Source: Candidatus Hydrogenedens sp. (GTDB lineage: Bacteria > Hydrogenedentota > Hydrogenedentia > Hydrogenedentales > Hydrogenedentaceae). From it: a stretch of 64,000 nt of DNA. The position numbers and the translations under genes are program-made. Of this stretch, positions 26,618 to 35,498 are shown piece by piece. The notes beneath the pieces are model-generated. The model made no database searches. It was not told the DNA's origin and worked only from the letters and a program-made list of their open reading frames with translations. The stretch is from assembly GCA_035361075.1 (NCBI GenBank), contig DAOSBX010000010.1:28203-92202 (forward strand), given 5' to 3'. Each line of letters opens with the position of its first letter. The stretch's first letter is position 1.

Positions 26618-27418
26618 ATGAGTGAATTGCATCCAGCAATACTTGCTTTACTGGCAACATCATTCACATGGTTTATGACATTGTTAGGGGCTTTGCCTGC
26701 TTTGTGGGCAAAGCCAATTCCTCAAAAAGTCCTCGATGGAACATTAGGAATGGCAGCGGGAGTAATGATTGCAGCGTCCTTCTGGTCATTACTGGAGCCT
26801 GCAATCGAGATGAGTAAAGAAATGGGTATGCCATCATGGTTACCTGCTGTTATTGGATTTTTATTAGGAGGTGTTGCCTTATGGGCTATGGATAAGATAC
26901 TCCCTCATTTACATCAAGGATTATCTATTGAAAATGCAGAAGGGCTTCATACAAACTGGAGAAGAAGCACTCTTCTGGTGATGGCTATTACCATGCATAA
27001 CATCCCTGAAGGGTTAGCTGTTGGCGTTGCTTTCGGTGCAACTGCATACGGTATTCCAGGGGCATCTTTAACAGGGGCTATTGCTCTCGCTATTGGTATC
27101 GGTCTGCAGAATCTACCTGAAGGCACTGCTGTGGCTCTACCTCTTCGTCGTGAAGGCTTTTCCCCATGGAAAAGTTTTTTTGTAGGACAACTTTCTGGTA
27201 TCGTTGAACCCATTGCTGGAGTAATTGGCGCCATCACTGTTATATTTGCCAGACCTATTTTGCCTTTTGCCTTAGCCTTTGCCGCAGGGGCAATGATTTT
27301 CGTTGTAGCCGAAGAATTAATTCCCGAATCACAAAAAGAAGGCGATACCGATTTGCCTACGGTAGGTGTCATGTTCGGTTTCGCCCTCATGATGTTCTTA
27401 GATGTAGCGTTAGGATAA
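26618..27418 (+). CDS. ZIP-family metal transporter (GufA-like)
   Basis: 266 residues with about eight transmembrane segments. The ZIP metal-site helices are MAITMHNIPEGLAVGVAFGA (helix 4) and IGLQNLPEGTAVALPL (helix 5), the first with His-Asn-x-x-Glu. A His-bearing loop (ILPHLHQGLSIENAEGLH) lies between helices 3 and 4. The family imports or exports Zn, Fe, Mn or other divalent cations in the inner membrane. It begins 5 bases after gnd and ends 6 bases before the next dehydrogenase, so it is in the operon. With a nickel enzyme in the same run, nickel or zinc supply is conceivable but unproven. Confidence 0.9.
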   Translation: MSELHPAILALLATSFTWFMTLLGALPALWAKPIPQKVLDGTLGMAAGVMIAASFWSLLEPAIEMSKEMGMPSWLPAVIGFLLGGVALWAMDKILPHLHQGLSIENAEGLHTNWRRSTLLVMAITMHNIPEGLAVGVAFGATAYGIPGASLTGAIALAIGIGLQNLPEGTAVALPLRREGFSPWKSFFVGQLSGIVEPIAGVIGAITVIFARPILPFALAFAAGAMIFVVAEELIPESQKEGDTDLPTVGVMFGFALMMFLDVALG

Positions 27419-27424
27419 AAATAT

Positions 27425-28411
27425 ATGAACAAAAATAAACCTAAAATCTTTATTACACGCAATCTTCCCGAAAGAGGTCTGAAACTACTCTTTCAAAACT
27501 TTGGGGAAGAAAATATAAAAATATACCCATGTGAAACACCTATCCCTTATGAAGAACTCTTAAAAGAGGTTCGAGGAATAGATGCTTTACTTTGCTTACT
27601 AACAGATAAAATTGATGCAAAAGTAATGGAACAGGCAGGATCTCAATTAAAAATAATTGCAAATTACGCGGTTGGTTTTGATAATATAGATATAGTCGAA
27701 GCAACGAAAAGGAAAATAGTAGTGACCAACACTCCAGGGGTCTTAACAGAAACTACAGCGGATTTGGCATGGGCACTTTTAATGGCATCAGCACGCCGAT
27801 TGGGTGAAGGGGAACGATTGGTTCGTGCCTCGCAATGGGCAGGTTGGAACCCTACATTACTTCTGGGTATGGATGTGCATGGAAAAACATTGGGTATTTT
27901 TGGTATGGGAAGAATTGGTCAGGCAGTCGCACGAAGAGCCAGTGGCTTCAATATGCGTATTATTTATTACGATGTTAACGAACCGAAACTCCCTTCCGAT
28001 ATAAAAGCTACACAGGTAGATAAAGAGACACTTCTAAGAGAATCTGATTTCATTTCTATCCATTGCCCCCTTACTCGAGCAACATATCATGCTTTTGGGA
28101 TTGAGGAATTTAAAAAAATGAAACGGACTGCATGTATCATAAACACATCTCGTGGTCCTGTTATTGATGAGGAAGCATTAGCTCAGGCTCTTAAAGAAGG
28201 GTTAATATTCTCTGCGGGATTAGATGTTTTTGAAAAAGAACCCGAAATCCATCCTGATTTACTTAATTGCCCTAATGCCATTTTGATACCTCACTTAGGA
28301 AGTGCTTCGGTAGAAACCCGTTCGCGAATGGCAGAAATCGCTGCGCAAAATATTATTGCTCGTCTCAACGGGAAAACACCACCTAACCCAGTAAACCCAG
28401 AAGTACTCTAA
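27425..28411 (+). CDS. D-2-hydroxyacid dehydrogenase (glyoxylate/hydroxypyruvate reductase type)
   Basis: 328 residues. The NAD(P) motif is GKTLGIFGMGRIGQAVARRA; catalytic Arg is in INTSRGPVIDEEALAQAL, Glu in LDVFEKEPEIHPDLL, His in LIPHLGSAS. VGFDNIDIVEATKRKIVVTN and TPGVLTETTADLAWALLMAS are typical for glycerate/glyoxylate reductases (GyaR-like). It should reduce hydroxypyruvate, glyoxylate or a similar 2-oxoacid. Last gene of the plus-strand run that begins at 19528; it converges with corA with 21 bases between and no clear terminator. Confidence 0.88.
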   Translation: MNKNKPKIFITRNLPERGLKLLFQNFGEENIKIYPCETPIPYEELLKEVRGIDALLCLLTDKIDAKVMEQAGSQLKIIANYAVGFDNIDIVEATKRKIVVTNTPGVLTETTADLAWALLMASARRLGEGERLVRASQWAGWNPTLLLGMDVHGKTLGIFGMGRIGQAVARRASGFNMRIIYYDVNEPKLPSDIKATQVDKETLLRESDFISIHCPLTRATYHAFGIEEFKKMKRTACIINTSRGPVIDEEALAQALKEGLIFSAGLDVFEKEPEIHPDLLNCPNAILIPHLGSASVETRSRMAEIAAQNIIARLNGKTPPNPVNPEVL

Positions 28412-28432
28412 CCGCCCATGTAAAACACGAAA

Positions 28433-29353
28433 TCACATCTCTCTATATCGGAAAAATATCCATAGAACACCTACTGCGGATATAATACATAGAACCACAA
28501 TTAGGTAAAATATATAAGGATGATGTTGGGCTGGAATGGGGACATTCATTGAAAATAAACTTACAATGAAAGTAGGAACCATTAATGCTATTGTAATAAT
28601 ATTTAACAATTTCATTAAAACATTCAGATTATTGCTTACGATAGATGCACGTGCATCCATTAAGTTTGATAACACTGTGGAATGAATATCTGCCACACGA
28701 AAACATTGGTCATTCTCAATAATTAAGTCATCCAAAAACTCTTTCCCTTCATCGCTTAAGCCTATTTTATCTGCACCTGCACGAAGTTTGGCAAGGATAA
28801 GACCATTTCCATGGATAGCATTTAAGTAGTAAACCAAGCTTTTTTCTAATGCAAAAAGGTTGATGAGGAATTTATTTTCCAGAGAACGGTTTATCCGATA
28901 CTCTACTTCTTCCGCAACCATGTTTATAATTTTAAGATGTTCAATAAAGTGGGAAATACAGTTATAAATAACCCGAAGTATTATGTCTGGGGCTGATGAC
29001 AACCCTGCTTGCGGTTTATTTGAAAATAATGGTGTATCCTCGCTTGAAATAATGATAACTTTATTTTTGAACAGGAATAAGCCTATAGAGATGATTTTGA
29101 AGTGATATTCATCTTCTGCGGAATAATTTTTAGGCTTCTTTATAATAAATGCAACGTGATTTTGTTCATATTCAACACGGGCAAGTTCATCTGGGTCAAG
29201 GGCTGAATTTAAGGTGTGTTCATCTATTTCCAATTTATCAATCAGTTGCTTTTTCTCTTCAATTGTCGGCTGGATATAAACTTCTATAACCGAATCTTTT
29301 TCTTCTGACAACTCGATGACTTTCCCTTGGCCTATGGTGTAGAATCTCCGCAT
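28433..29353 (-). CDS. CorA-family divalent cation channel with a Ser-Met-Asn signature
   Basis: 306 residues. A long cytoplasmic alpha/beta and helical funnel region is followed by two membrane helices at the extreme C-terminus (ITIALMVPTFIVSLF and YIFYLIVVLCIISAVGVLWI), the CorA layout. The selectivity motif, normally GMN after the first helix, reads SMNVPIPAQHHPY. The family moves Mg, Co or Ni ions into the cell. It has its own promoter at 29480-29509, overlapping the downstream edge of the Ser/Thr kinase gene. Assignment to the family is firm; ion choice is not. Confidence 0.85.
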   Translation of the reverse strand: MRRFYTIGQGKVIELSEEKDSVIEVYIQPTIEEKKQLIDKLEIDEHTLNSALDPDELARVEYEQNHVAFIIKKPKNYSAEDEYHFKIISIGLFLFKNKVIIISSEDTPLFSNKPQAGLSSAPDIILRVIYNCISHFIEHLKIINMVAEEVEYRINRSLENKFLINLFALEKSLVYYLNAIHGNGLILAKLRAGADKIGLSDEGKEFLDDLIIENDQCFRVADIHSTVLSNLMDARASIVSNNLNVLMKLLNIITIALMVPTFIVSLFSMNVPIPAQHHPYIFYLIVVLCIISAVGVLWIFFRYREM

Positions 29354-29479
29354 AGTTCTTCCCTTCTATTCATGAACAAAAAGTCAGTCCATGGGTGAAA
29401 ATTCCTTCTATCTAACCATTTATTGATAATAATTATTTTTATTTAAACCCCATCCCTATTTATCTTGTGGCTTTTAAGT

Positions 29480-29509
29480 ATTATAACCTTTTAAAGTATT
29501 TTTTTTCAA
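29480..29509 (-). promoter_or_regulatory. sigma70-type promoter for corA
   Basis: Minus strand: TTGAAA (29509-29504), 18-base spacer, consensus TATAAT (29485-29480), just after the Ser/Thr kinase stop codon. It leaves a leader of roughly 120 bases before corA. Confidence 0.65.
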
Positions 29510-29515
29510 TAACGA

Positions 29516-30466
29516 TTATGGCTTTGGCCTCTTCTTAAACAGACATAAGATTTTTCCAACATATTGTTTGGAAAGTTCCCCAATTTTTCTTAATAAGGAA
29601 AGAGGACTGAACTTTGGTACTTGTTTTTGTTGAGCACCTTTCTCCTGCTTTTCCTTCCATAACTTATATAAGTTTAATAAAGTATCCCTAAATTCCTTAG
29701 CAGAAGAAAATCTATCTTCTGGGTCAGGTGCCATCGCTTTTTGCAAAAACTCATCACATTCTTTGGGTAAATCTGGCATCAATTTAGATAGTTTATCACC
29801 TATTTGCGGTCTTCTCCCTACAAGCATTTCAAAAAACATAACCCCAAGTGGATATATATCCGCCCTTTTATCTACACCAGCCGCATTAACCCTTTGTTCA
29901 GGTGCTGAATATTGTGCTTTGCCTAAATTCGCCCCAACCATAGTCAAAGGGACTTGTGCATCACTTAATTTTGCCAAACCGAAATCAAGCAAACGCACAG
30001 AACCATCTCTTAACACCATCACGTTATCAGGTGAAATATCTCTATGAATTGTAACTTGATGTGCATGTTCTAAGGCATCCGCAATAAGTGCTAATATCCG
30101 AACTGTATTCCCAAATGATAACGGCCCTTTCTTATTCAGCCAATCTCGAACACTCCGACCCTCAACATATTCCATCGTATAAAACATTTGTTCACCCTCT
30201 ATCTGGGCATCAAATATCTTTACGATGCAGGGATGATTTAGTTGTCGGACTGCTTCTACTTCCCGCAGAAACCTTGCAATTGCCTTTTGATTATGTTGAT
30301 ACTGGGCTCGCATCAATTTCAATGCTAACTTCTGTCCAGATTGGAGGTCTTTCACAAGAAATACTTTGCCCATCCCTCCTCTACCCAATGGCTTTATAAC
30401 CTCATATCTACCTGCTATTATCCGCGTCGTTTTCCCCTCTGCTAAATCAGCATCAGACATATTCAT
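29516..30466 (-). CDS. soluble Hanks-type Ser/Thr protein kinase
   Basis: 316 residues. Gly loop LGRGGMGKVF (28-37), catalytic Lys50 in LALKLM, HRDISPDNV (141-149) as catalytic loop and DFGLAK (161-166). The usual HRDLKPxN Lys is Ser here, a variant also seen in some other bacterial kinases. After the kinase domain (about 20-270) there is only a short Lys-rich tail and no membrane segment or PASTA repeats, so it acts in the cytoplasm. Targets unknown. AAGGAG stands 4 bases before the first ATG and 10 before a second at residue 3, so the exact start is open. Confidence 0.9.
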   Translation of the reverse strand: MNMSDADLAEGKTTRIIAGRYEVIKPLGRGGMGKVFLVKDLQSGQKLALKLMRAQYQHNQKAIARFLREVEAVRQLNHPCIVKIFDAQIEGEQMFYTMEYVEGRSVRDWLNKKGPLSFGNTVRILALIADALEHAHQVTIHRDISPDNVMVLRDGSVRLLDFGLAKLSDAQVPLTMVGANLGKAQYSAPEQRVNAAGVDKRADIYPLGVMFFEMLVGRRPQIGDKLSKLMPDLPKECDEFLQKAMAPDPEDRFSSAKEFRDTLLNLYKLWKEKQEKGAQQKQVPKFSPLSLLRKIGELSKQYVGKILCLFKKRPKP

Positions 30467-30570
30467 GATTCTCCTTAAATAAAACTATTTTATCACAACC
30501 TTCCTTTTATTATAATACCATTATCAATAGCAAAATGTGTTAGTTAAAACTAAATAATTAAAAATTGGAT

Positions 30571-31224
30571 ATGGATACCACCTCCGCCAGAAAATCAATG
30601 GTTGTCTATCAATTACATGCACGAGGGATAAAATCACCTGATGTGCTGAGAGTAATGGAAAACGTTCCAAGACATTTATTTGTCCCAGAAGATTTACGTG
30701 ATTATGCTTATGAAGATCACCCACTTAGTATTGGATATGGGCAAACAATTTCTCAACCTTACATGGTAGCCATCATGACCGAACTTCTGGATTTAAAACC
30801 GACAGATAAGGTATTAGAAGTAGGAACAGGTTCGGGATATCAAACTGCAATACTTGCAGAACTTGCACACACCGTTATTAGCATTGAAAGAATACAAGAA
30901 CTCGCCGAAGAAGCAGAACAACGACTAACCAATTTAGGATACAAAAACATAAAAGTGATTCGTGGAGACGGCTCATCAGGCTATCCGGATGAATCTCCAT
31001 ACGATGCAATAATTGTAACTGCTGGTAGTCCAGAAGTACCTGAGTCCTTAAAAAAACAACTTAATGATGGGGGTAGACTTGTTATCCCAGTAGGTGGTTC
31101 AAATTTACAAGTATTGCTAAAAATAACAAAGATAGGTAATACATTTTCAATTGAAAGACACACCTCCTGCATCTTTGTTCCTCTTATCGGTACCGAAGGC
31201 TGGAATAATACTTCCAAATATTAA
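30571..31224 (+). CDS. pcm: protein-L-isoaspartate O-methyltransferase
   Basis: 217 residues from the ATG at 30571; the in-frame TTG at 30565 is less likely. Family features in order: VMENVPRHLFVPEDLRDYAY, the GYGQTISQPYMVA active-site segment, motif I VLEVGTGSGYQTAILAEL, and GDGSSGYPDESPYDAIIVTA. The enzyme methylates isoaspartyl residues with SAM to start repair of aged proteins. It is divergent from the Ser/Thr kinase across about 100 bases and has a weak ribosome site. Confidence 0.95.
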   Translation: MDTTSARKSMVVYQLHARGIKSPDVLRVMENVPRHLFVPEDLRDYAYEDHPLSIGYGQTISQPYMVAIMTELLDLKPTDKVLEVGTGSGYQTAILAELAHTVISIERIQELAEEAEQRLTNLGYKNIKVIRGDGSSGYPDESPYDAIIVTAGSPEVPESLKKQLNDGGRLVIPVGGSNLQVLLKITKIGNTFSIERHTSCIFVPLIGTEGWNNTSKY

Positions 31225-31336
31225 AAGTGTGCAGTGATACCTATATATCATGTAAAATATTAGCATTCTTTTCAGATAAGGAAGGGTGTTTTATTACCCA
31301 AACGGGGAAAATTAACCCACAAGACAATAAAAGATT

Positions 31337-33145
31337 ATGAACCAGGATAAAATAAGAAATTTTTGTATCATTGCTCATGTTGACCATGGTAAATCTACGT
31401 TAGCAGACCGTCTCCTTGAATTCACCAAAACTGTGAATGAACGGGAACTTCGTGAACAAACGTTAGACATGTTAGACATTGAACGGGAACGAGGAATCAC
31501 TATTAAAGCGGTCTGTGTGCAAATGCACTACCAAAAAGATGATGAGGAACAATACACCCTCCATTTAATTGACACTCCAGGTCATGCAGATTTTTCATAC
31601 GAAGTTTCCCGTGCTCTTGCTGCATGCGAAGGGGCATTATTGCTTGTTGATGCTACTCAGGGTGTTCAGGCTCAAACACTCGCACATGCGTATAAAGCAG
31701 TGGCTCAAGGGCTTGAAATTATTCCTGTAATCAACAAAATAGATTTGCCCAGTGCAGATATAGAAGATACACGACGTCAAATTGAAGATGTTTTAGGATT
31801 AGATGCCTCTGACGCAATATTAACAAGTGCCAAAACGGGTATCGGCACCAAAGAGATCCTTGATGCCATCATTACAAGAATTCCAACTCCCAAAGGAGAC
31901 CCACAAGCACCGCTAAGAGCACTCATTTTTGACGCTAAATATGATACCTATCGAGGCGTTGTCGTTTATTTAAGAGTAGTTGATGGTTCTTTACATAAAG
32001 GACAAAAAATTCAATTTATGTCAAACGGCGTAAAATACGAGGTAGATGAAGTTGGTATTTTTACGCCCAATATGCGTCCAAAATCAAGCTTAGATACAGG
32101 CGAAGTGGGGTATATGATTTGTAATATCAAGAATATAAAAGATACGAAAATTGGCGATACCGTTACAGATGCTTTTCATCCTGCGGAGAATCCTTTACCA
32201 GGTTATGAGATAGTAAAACCTGTCGTTTTCTGTGGTATGTATCCAGCAGTATCTCAAGATTATGAAGAATTGAGAGATGCACTTGAAAAATTATCTCTTA
32301 ATGATGCCTCTTTCGAATATAAGCCAGATAGTTCTGATGCATTAGGTCTCGGTTTCCGATTAGGTTTCTTAGGTCTTCTACACATGGAAATTGTTCAGGA
32401 ACGATTAGAACGAGAATTTGGTTTGAATCTCGTTATGACCATGCCAAATGTCGCCTATAAAATTCTTAAAACGGATGGAGAAGAAATTGTCATCCAAAAA
32501 GCATCACAAATGCCCGAACCAAGCGAAATTGAAGTTATTGAAGAACCCTATATACAGGCAGACATTATTTGCCCTATTGAGTATTTAAGTTCAGTAATTG
32601 ATTTATGTAAAAGAAAAAGAGGAATACATGTTCGGGTCGATTACTTAGATGCCAAACGTTGTCTTGCGGTTTATCAGCTTCCACTTGCCGAAATAGTCGT
32701 CGACTTCTATGATAAGCTAAAAACATGCACACGAGGTTACGGTTCTCTTGATTACACACTTATCGGATATCAACCAGGCGATTTAGTAAAATTAGACATT
32801 ATGATTAACGGCGAAGTTGTAGATGCCCTTTCTGTCATTGTACATCGGGAACATGCCCTAAGTATGGGCAGAGCATTAGCAGGAAAGTTAAGAAAATTGA
32901 TACCCCGTCAACAATTTGAAGTCGTGATTCAAGCAGCGATCGGTAGAAAAATTATCGTGAGGGAAACAATAAAACCTATACGAAAAGATGTGCTCGCTAA
33001 ATGTTATGGAGGAGATATTACACGAAAACGAAAACTATTAGAAAAACAGAAAGAAGGCAAAAAAAGAATGAAGCAAATTGGAACGGTTGAGGTTCCTCAA
33101 GAAGCCTTTATGGCTTTACTAAAAGTTAATGAAGACATTCAATAG
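31337..33145 (+). CDS. lepA: translation elongation factor 4 (LepA)
   Basis: 602 residues, full length. G1 is AHVDHGKST, switch region RERGITIKA, G3 DTPGHADF, G4 NKIDLPSAD. EF-G-like domains II, III and V follow, and the LepA-specific C-terminal domain ends in RKRKLLEKQKEGKKRMKQIG. The GTPase acts on stalled or mis-translocated ribosomes. As in many bacteria it is followed directly by signal peptidase (12 bases), here by two of them. The ribosome site before the ATG is weak. Confidence 0.98.
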   Translation: MNQDKIRNFCIIAHVDHGKSTLADRLLEFTKTVNERELREQTLDMLDIERERGITIKAVCVQMHYQKDDEEQYTLHLIDTPGHADFSYEVSRALAACEGALLLVDATQGVQAQTLAHAYKAVAQGLEIIPVINKIDLPSADIEDTRRQIEDVLGLDASDAILTSAKTGIGTKEILDAIITRIPTPKGDPQAPLRALIFDAKYDTYRGVVVYLRVVDGSLHKGQKIQFMSNGVKYEVDEVGIFTPNMRPKSSLDTGEVGYMICNIKNIKDTKIGDTVTDAFHPAENPLPGYEIVKPVVFCGMYPAVSQDYEELRDALEKLSLNDASFEYKPDSSDALGLGFRLGFLGLLHMEIVQERLEREFGLNLVMTMPNVAYKILKTDGEEIVIQKASQMPEPSEIEVIEEPYIQADIICPIEYLSSVIDLCKRKRGIHVRVDYLDAKRCLAVYQLPLAEIVVDFYDKLKTCTRGYGSLDYTLIGYQPGDLVKLDIMINGEVVDALSVIVHREHALSMGRALAGKLRKLIPRQQFEVVIQAAIGRKIIVRETIKPIRKDVLAKCYGGDITRKRKLLEKQKEGKKRMKQIGTVEVPQEAFMALLKVNEDIQ

Positions 33146-33156
33146 GAAAGAACAAA

Positions 33157-34029
33157 GTGTCTGAACAAAACATAGATCTCAATACTGCTAAACAACAAAA
33201 ACACAACATTCTCATTAAGTCCATTCAAGTCCTTACTGGACCATGGAATAAAAGGAATTTAATGGAATGGATGTTTGTAATTGGAAGTATTCTTATCTTA
33301 AAAGGCTGTGTAATCGACCAGTATCTTATTCCGACGGGTTCTATGGAGCCAACTTTAATAGGTGGAAATTTAATTACTGGCGACCGTGTCCTTGTAAATA
33401 AATGGATATATGGCATACGAATCCCATTTACAACAATCAGACTTTATACATGGTCACATCCGAAACGGTGGGACATCGTAGTATTTAAAACCATTGAGAA
33501 AAATGCAAAACATAAAACGCTTATAAAACGCGTTGTAGGTTTGCCAGGTGAAACGGTGAAAATAAACCATGGGAAAATAGAAATAAATGGCAAACAAATT
33601 CAACCTCCGAAAACAATGCCCCAGAACATCTATTACATCAACGACATTGACCTTGTCATTCAATATGAAACGAATCCCGACCCAAAAGTGAAAAAAATTA
33701 TTGAAGAGATGCGGGAAAACTATCCTCTTCGTTATGGTTGCAGTGATGAAAAAACCTATTCTACAATCCCAGACAAACATTATTTTCTCTTAGGTGATAA
33801 TAGCATCAATAGTGTAGACAGCAGAATGTATGGATGGGTACCTGAAAATCACATTATTGGTCGGGCTTTTGCTATATGGTGGCCTATTCAGCGATGGAGA
33901 GACTTTACAGGTTTTTCAAAATCATGGTGGGGAATAGTTTTCTTATATGGAACTCAAATAGTAATCGTTTTGATAATTATTAGATATATGTATCATTACA
34001 GAAAAAGAACAATAAACACACAAAAATAA
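33157..34029 (+). CDS. lepB: signal peptidase I
   Basis: 290 residues, GTG start with AGGA 9 bases upstream. A membrane segment (WMFVIGSILILKGCVID) precedes the catalytic Ser62 in PTGSMEPT; the general base Lys124 is in TLIKRVVGLPGE; LGDNSINSVDSRMYGWVP and IGRAFAIWWP are the later conserved boxes. A second hydrophobic segment near 265-283 (IVFLYGTQIVIVLIIIRYMY) is C-terminal, an uncommon addition. It cleaves exported pre-proteins on the outer face of the inner membrane. The secreted proteins of this window are candidate substrates. Confidence 0.95.
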   Translation: MSEQNIDLNTAKQQKHNILIKSIQVLTGPWNKRNLMEWMFVIGSILILKGCVIDQYLIPTGSMEPTLIGGNLITGDRVLVNKWIYGIRIPFTTIRLYTWSHPKRWDIVVFKTIEKNAKHKTLIKRVVGLPGETVKINHGKIEINGKQIQPPKTMPQNIYYINDIDLVIQYETNPDPKVKKIIEEMRENYPLRYGCSDEKTYSTIPDKHYFLLGDNSINSVDSRMYGWVPENHIIGRAFAIWWPIQRWRDFTGFSKSWWGIVFLYGTQIVIVLIIIRYMYHYRKRTINTQK

Positions 34030-34059
34030 CAAACATAATGTTGGAGTAAAGTAAAAAAA

Positions 34060-35472
34060 ATGTCAAAACAAAAAACTACAAACTCTAAGGAAAGCATAAG
34101 CTTTATGAGTCAGATAGTTCGTGTTTCAGGTATTATAACGATTCTCATAGGTATCTTTATTATTTATCAGGGTAATAAAACACAGCCTGAGCCCTCTGAA
34201 CCTATGTGGTGGACGGGGTTAGCTATCTTTGTATTAGGTCTCCATTTATTCTTTTTTAGCAATATGCCGAAGCAACAAATTTATGAATGGTTAAAAAGTG
34301 AAAGCATTGCATTAGCATTAGCATTACTTATTCGCTGGCCTATTGCAGAACCCTACCGTATTCCTTCCAGTTCAATGGAACCAACTTTACATGGTGATAA
34401 CCGTTTCGGCAGAGGAGATAGAGTATTCGTTAATAAATGGATATATGGTGTCCGTTACCCATTCATGAATAAAAGAATATGGTATGGTAAAAAACCTCAA
34501 CGTTGGGACATCGTCGTCTTCAAAACGGTAGAAAAAGATGCTATACACAAAACATTGGTCAAACGTGTCGTTGGATTGCCTGGCGAACGTGTTCATATCG
34601 CAGATGGTAAGATATACATTAATGGGAAACCACTTGAACTACCACCAGACATGCCAAATATTTATTATACCTCAGGACCCGTCGGCATTGGGGGTATGGA
34701 GTACGGCATTAGAACTGAAGATAGATATTCACTCATCCCAGAAAATCATTACTTCCTTTTAGGCGATAACAGTGCTTATAGCAGAGATGGTCGTTTCTTC
34801 GGGTGGGTTCCCAATGAACATATTGTCGGCAGAGTTGTATGTATTTGGTTTCCAATCTCACGATGGAGAGACTTCACAGGTTTTAGTCATACTTGGTGGT
34901 GGAAAACTATCTGTATTATTACATCATTACTGCTCATTATCCGCTTATTTTTTGCTCGTTCTGTCGTCTGGTATCGTTGGAATGAGAATAAAATATGTCA
35001 TTACATAGTAAATCTATTATCGTATGGACTACGTATACCATTTACCCGTTTTTGGCTCACTCATTGGCGAAAGCCACAGATAGGAGATTTGGTGGCTTAT
35101 TTAACTCCAAAAGGGATAGATAAAATTCCGACAGAAATGATCCTTTGCGGGATTGTTGCAGGAAGAGAAGGAGACAAAATATCAATTCAAAACGGGACAC
35201 TGTTGGTAAATGGGGCACCTCTTACTAAAAATTCTTATCTATCCGAAGTATTAAACCCTCCTCTCTCCGTGTCAGAAGCACCTTTTGGTTTGTTAAAAGA
35301 CAAAGAACACTGTACTGTTCCAGAAGGACACCTCTTTATTGTCTGGAGTTTCCCAAATAAGGATTCAGAACTAATAATTGATAGTAGAATTATTGGATGG
35401 ATACCTGAAAGCCTTATACTTGGCAAACTAACCTGTATATGGTGGCCCCCTTCTAAAATTAAAAAAGTCTGA
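34060..35472 (+). CDS. second signal peptidase I with an extra, degenerate S26 domain
   Basis: 470 residues. Two or three membrane segments (about 20-37, 50-66 and 83-92) lead to a complete catalytic domain: Ser105 in PSSSMEPTL, Lys168 in TLVKRVVGLPGE, LGDNSAYSRDGRFFGWVP. A further membrane segment (about 284-298) is followed by a second S26-like fold (about 315-465) that repeats the pattern: YGLRIPFTR, KPQIGDLVAYLTP, LVNGAPL, TVPEGHLFIVWS, DSRIIGWIPESLILGKLTCI. In this second copy the Ser-Met box is absent and the Lys-Arg pair is replaced by LCGIVAGREGDK, so it cannot be catalytic in the usual way. It lies in the lepA-lepB operon, 30 bases after lepB. Confidence 0.9.
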   Translation: MSKQKTTNSKESISFMSQIVRVSGIITILIGIFIIYQGNKTQPEPSEPMWWTGLAIFVLGLHLFFFSNMPKQQIYEWLKSESIALALALLIRWPIAEPYRIPSSSMEPTLHGDNRFGRGDRVFVNKWIYGVRYPFMNKRIWYGKKPQRWDIVVFKTVEKDAIHKTLVKRVVGLPGERVHIADGKIYINGKPLELPPDMPNIYYTSGPVGIGGMEYGIRTEDRYSLIPENHYFLLGDNSAYSRDGRFFGWVPNEHIVGRVVCIWFPISRWRDFTGFSHTWWWKTICIITSLLLIIRLFFARSVVWYRWNENKICHYIVNLLSYGLRIPFTRFWLTHWRKPQIGDLVAYLTPKGIDKIPTEMILCGIVAGREGDKISIQNGTLLVNGAPLTKNSYLSEVLNPPLSVSEAPFGLLKDKEHCTVPEGHLFIVWSFPNKDSELIIDSRIIGWIPESLILGKLTCIWWPPSKIKKV

Positions 35473-35473
35473 T

Positions 35474-35490
35474 ATACATTTTCAATGTAT
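35474..35490. terminator. weak AT-rich hairpin between convergent genes
   Basis: ATACATT, loop TTC, AATGTAT: a perfect 7-bp stem directly after the second signal-peptidase stop and 9 bases from the M32 stop on the other strand. T-rich sequence follows on both strands, but the stem has few GC pairs. Confidence 0.3.
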
Positions 35491-35498
35491 GCAATTTG

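Noticed and set aside
31268..31310. GGGT...ACCC and nearby GGGG...ACCC pairs upstream of lepA as a riboswitch or attenuator
   Set aside because: Stems of only four bases, no conserved core recognised.
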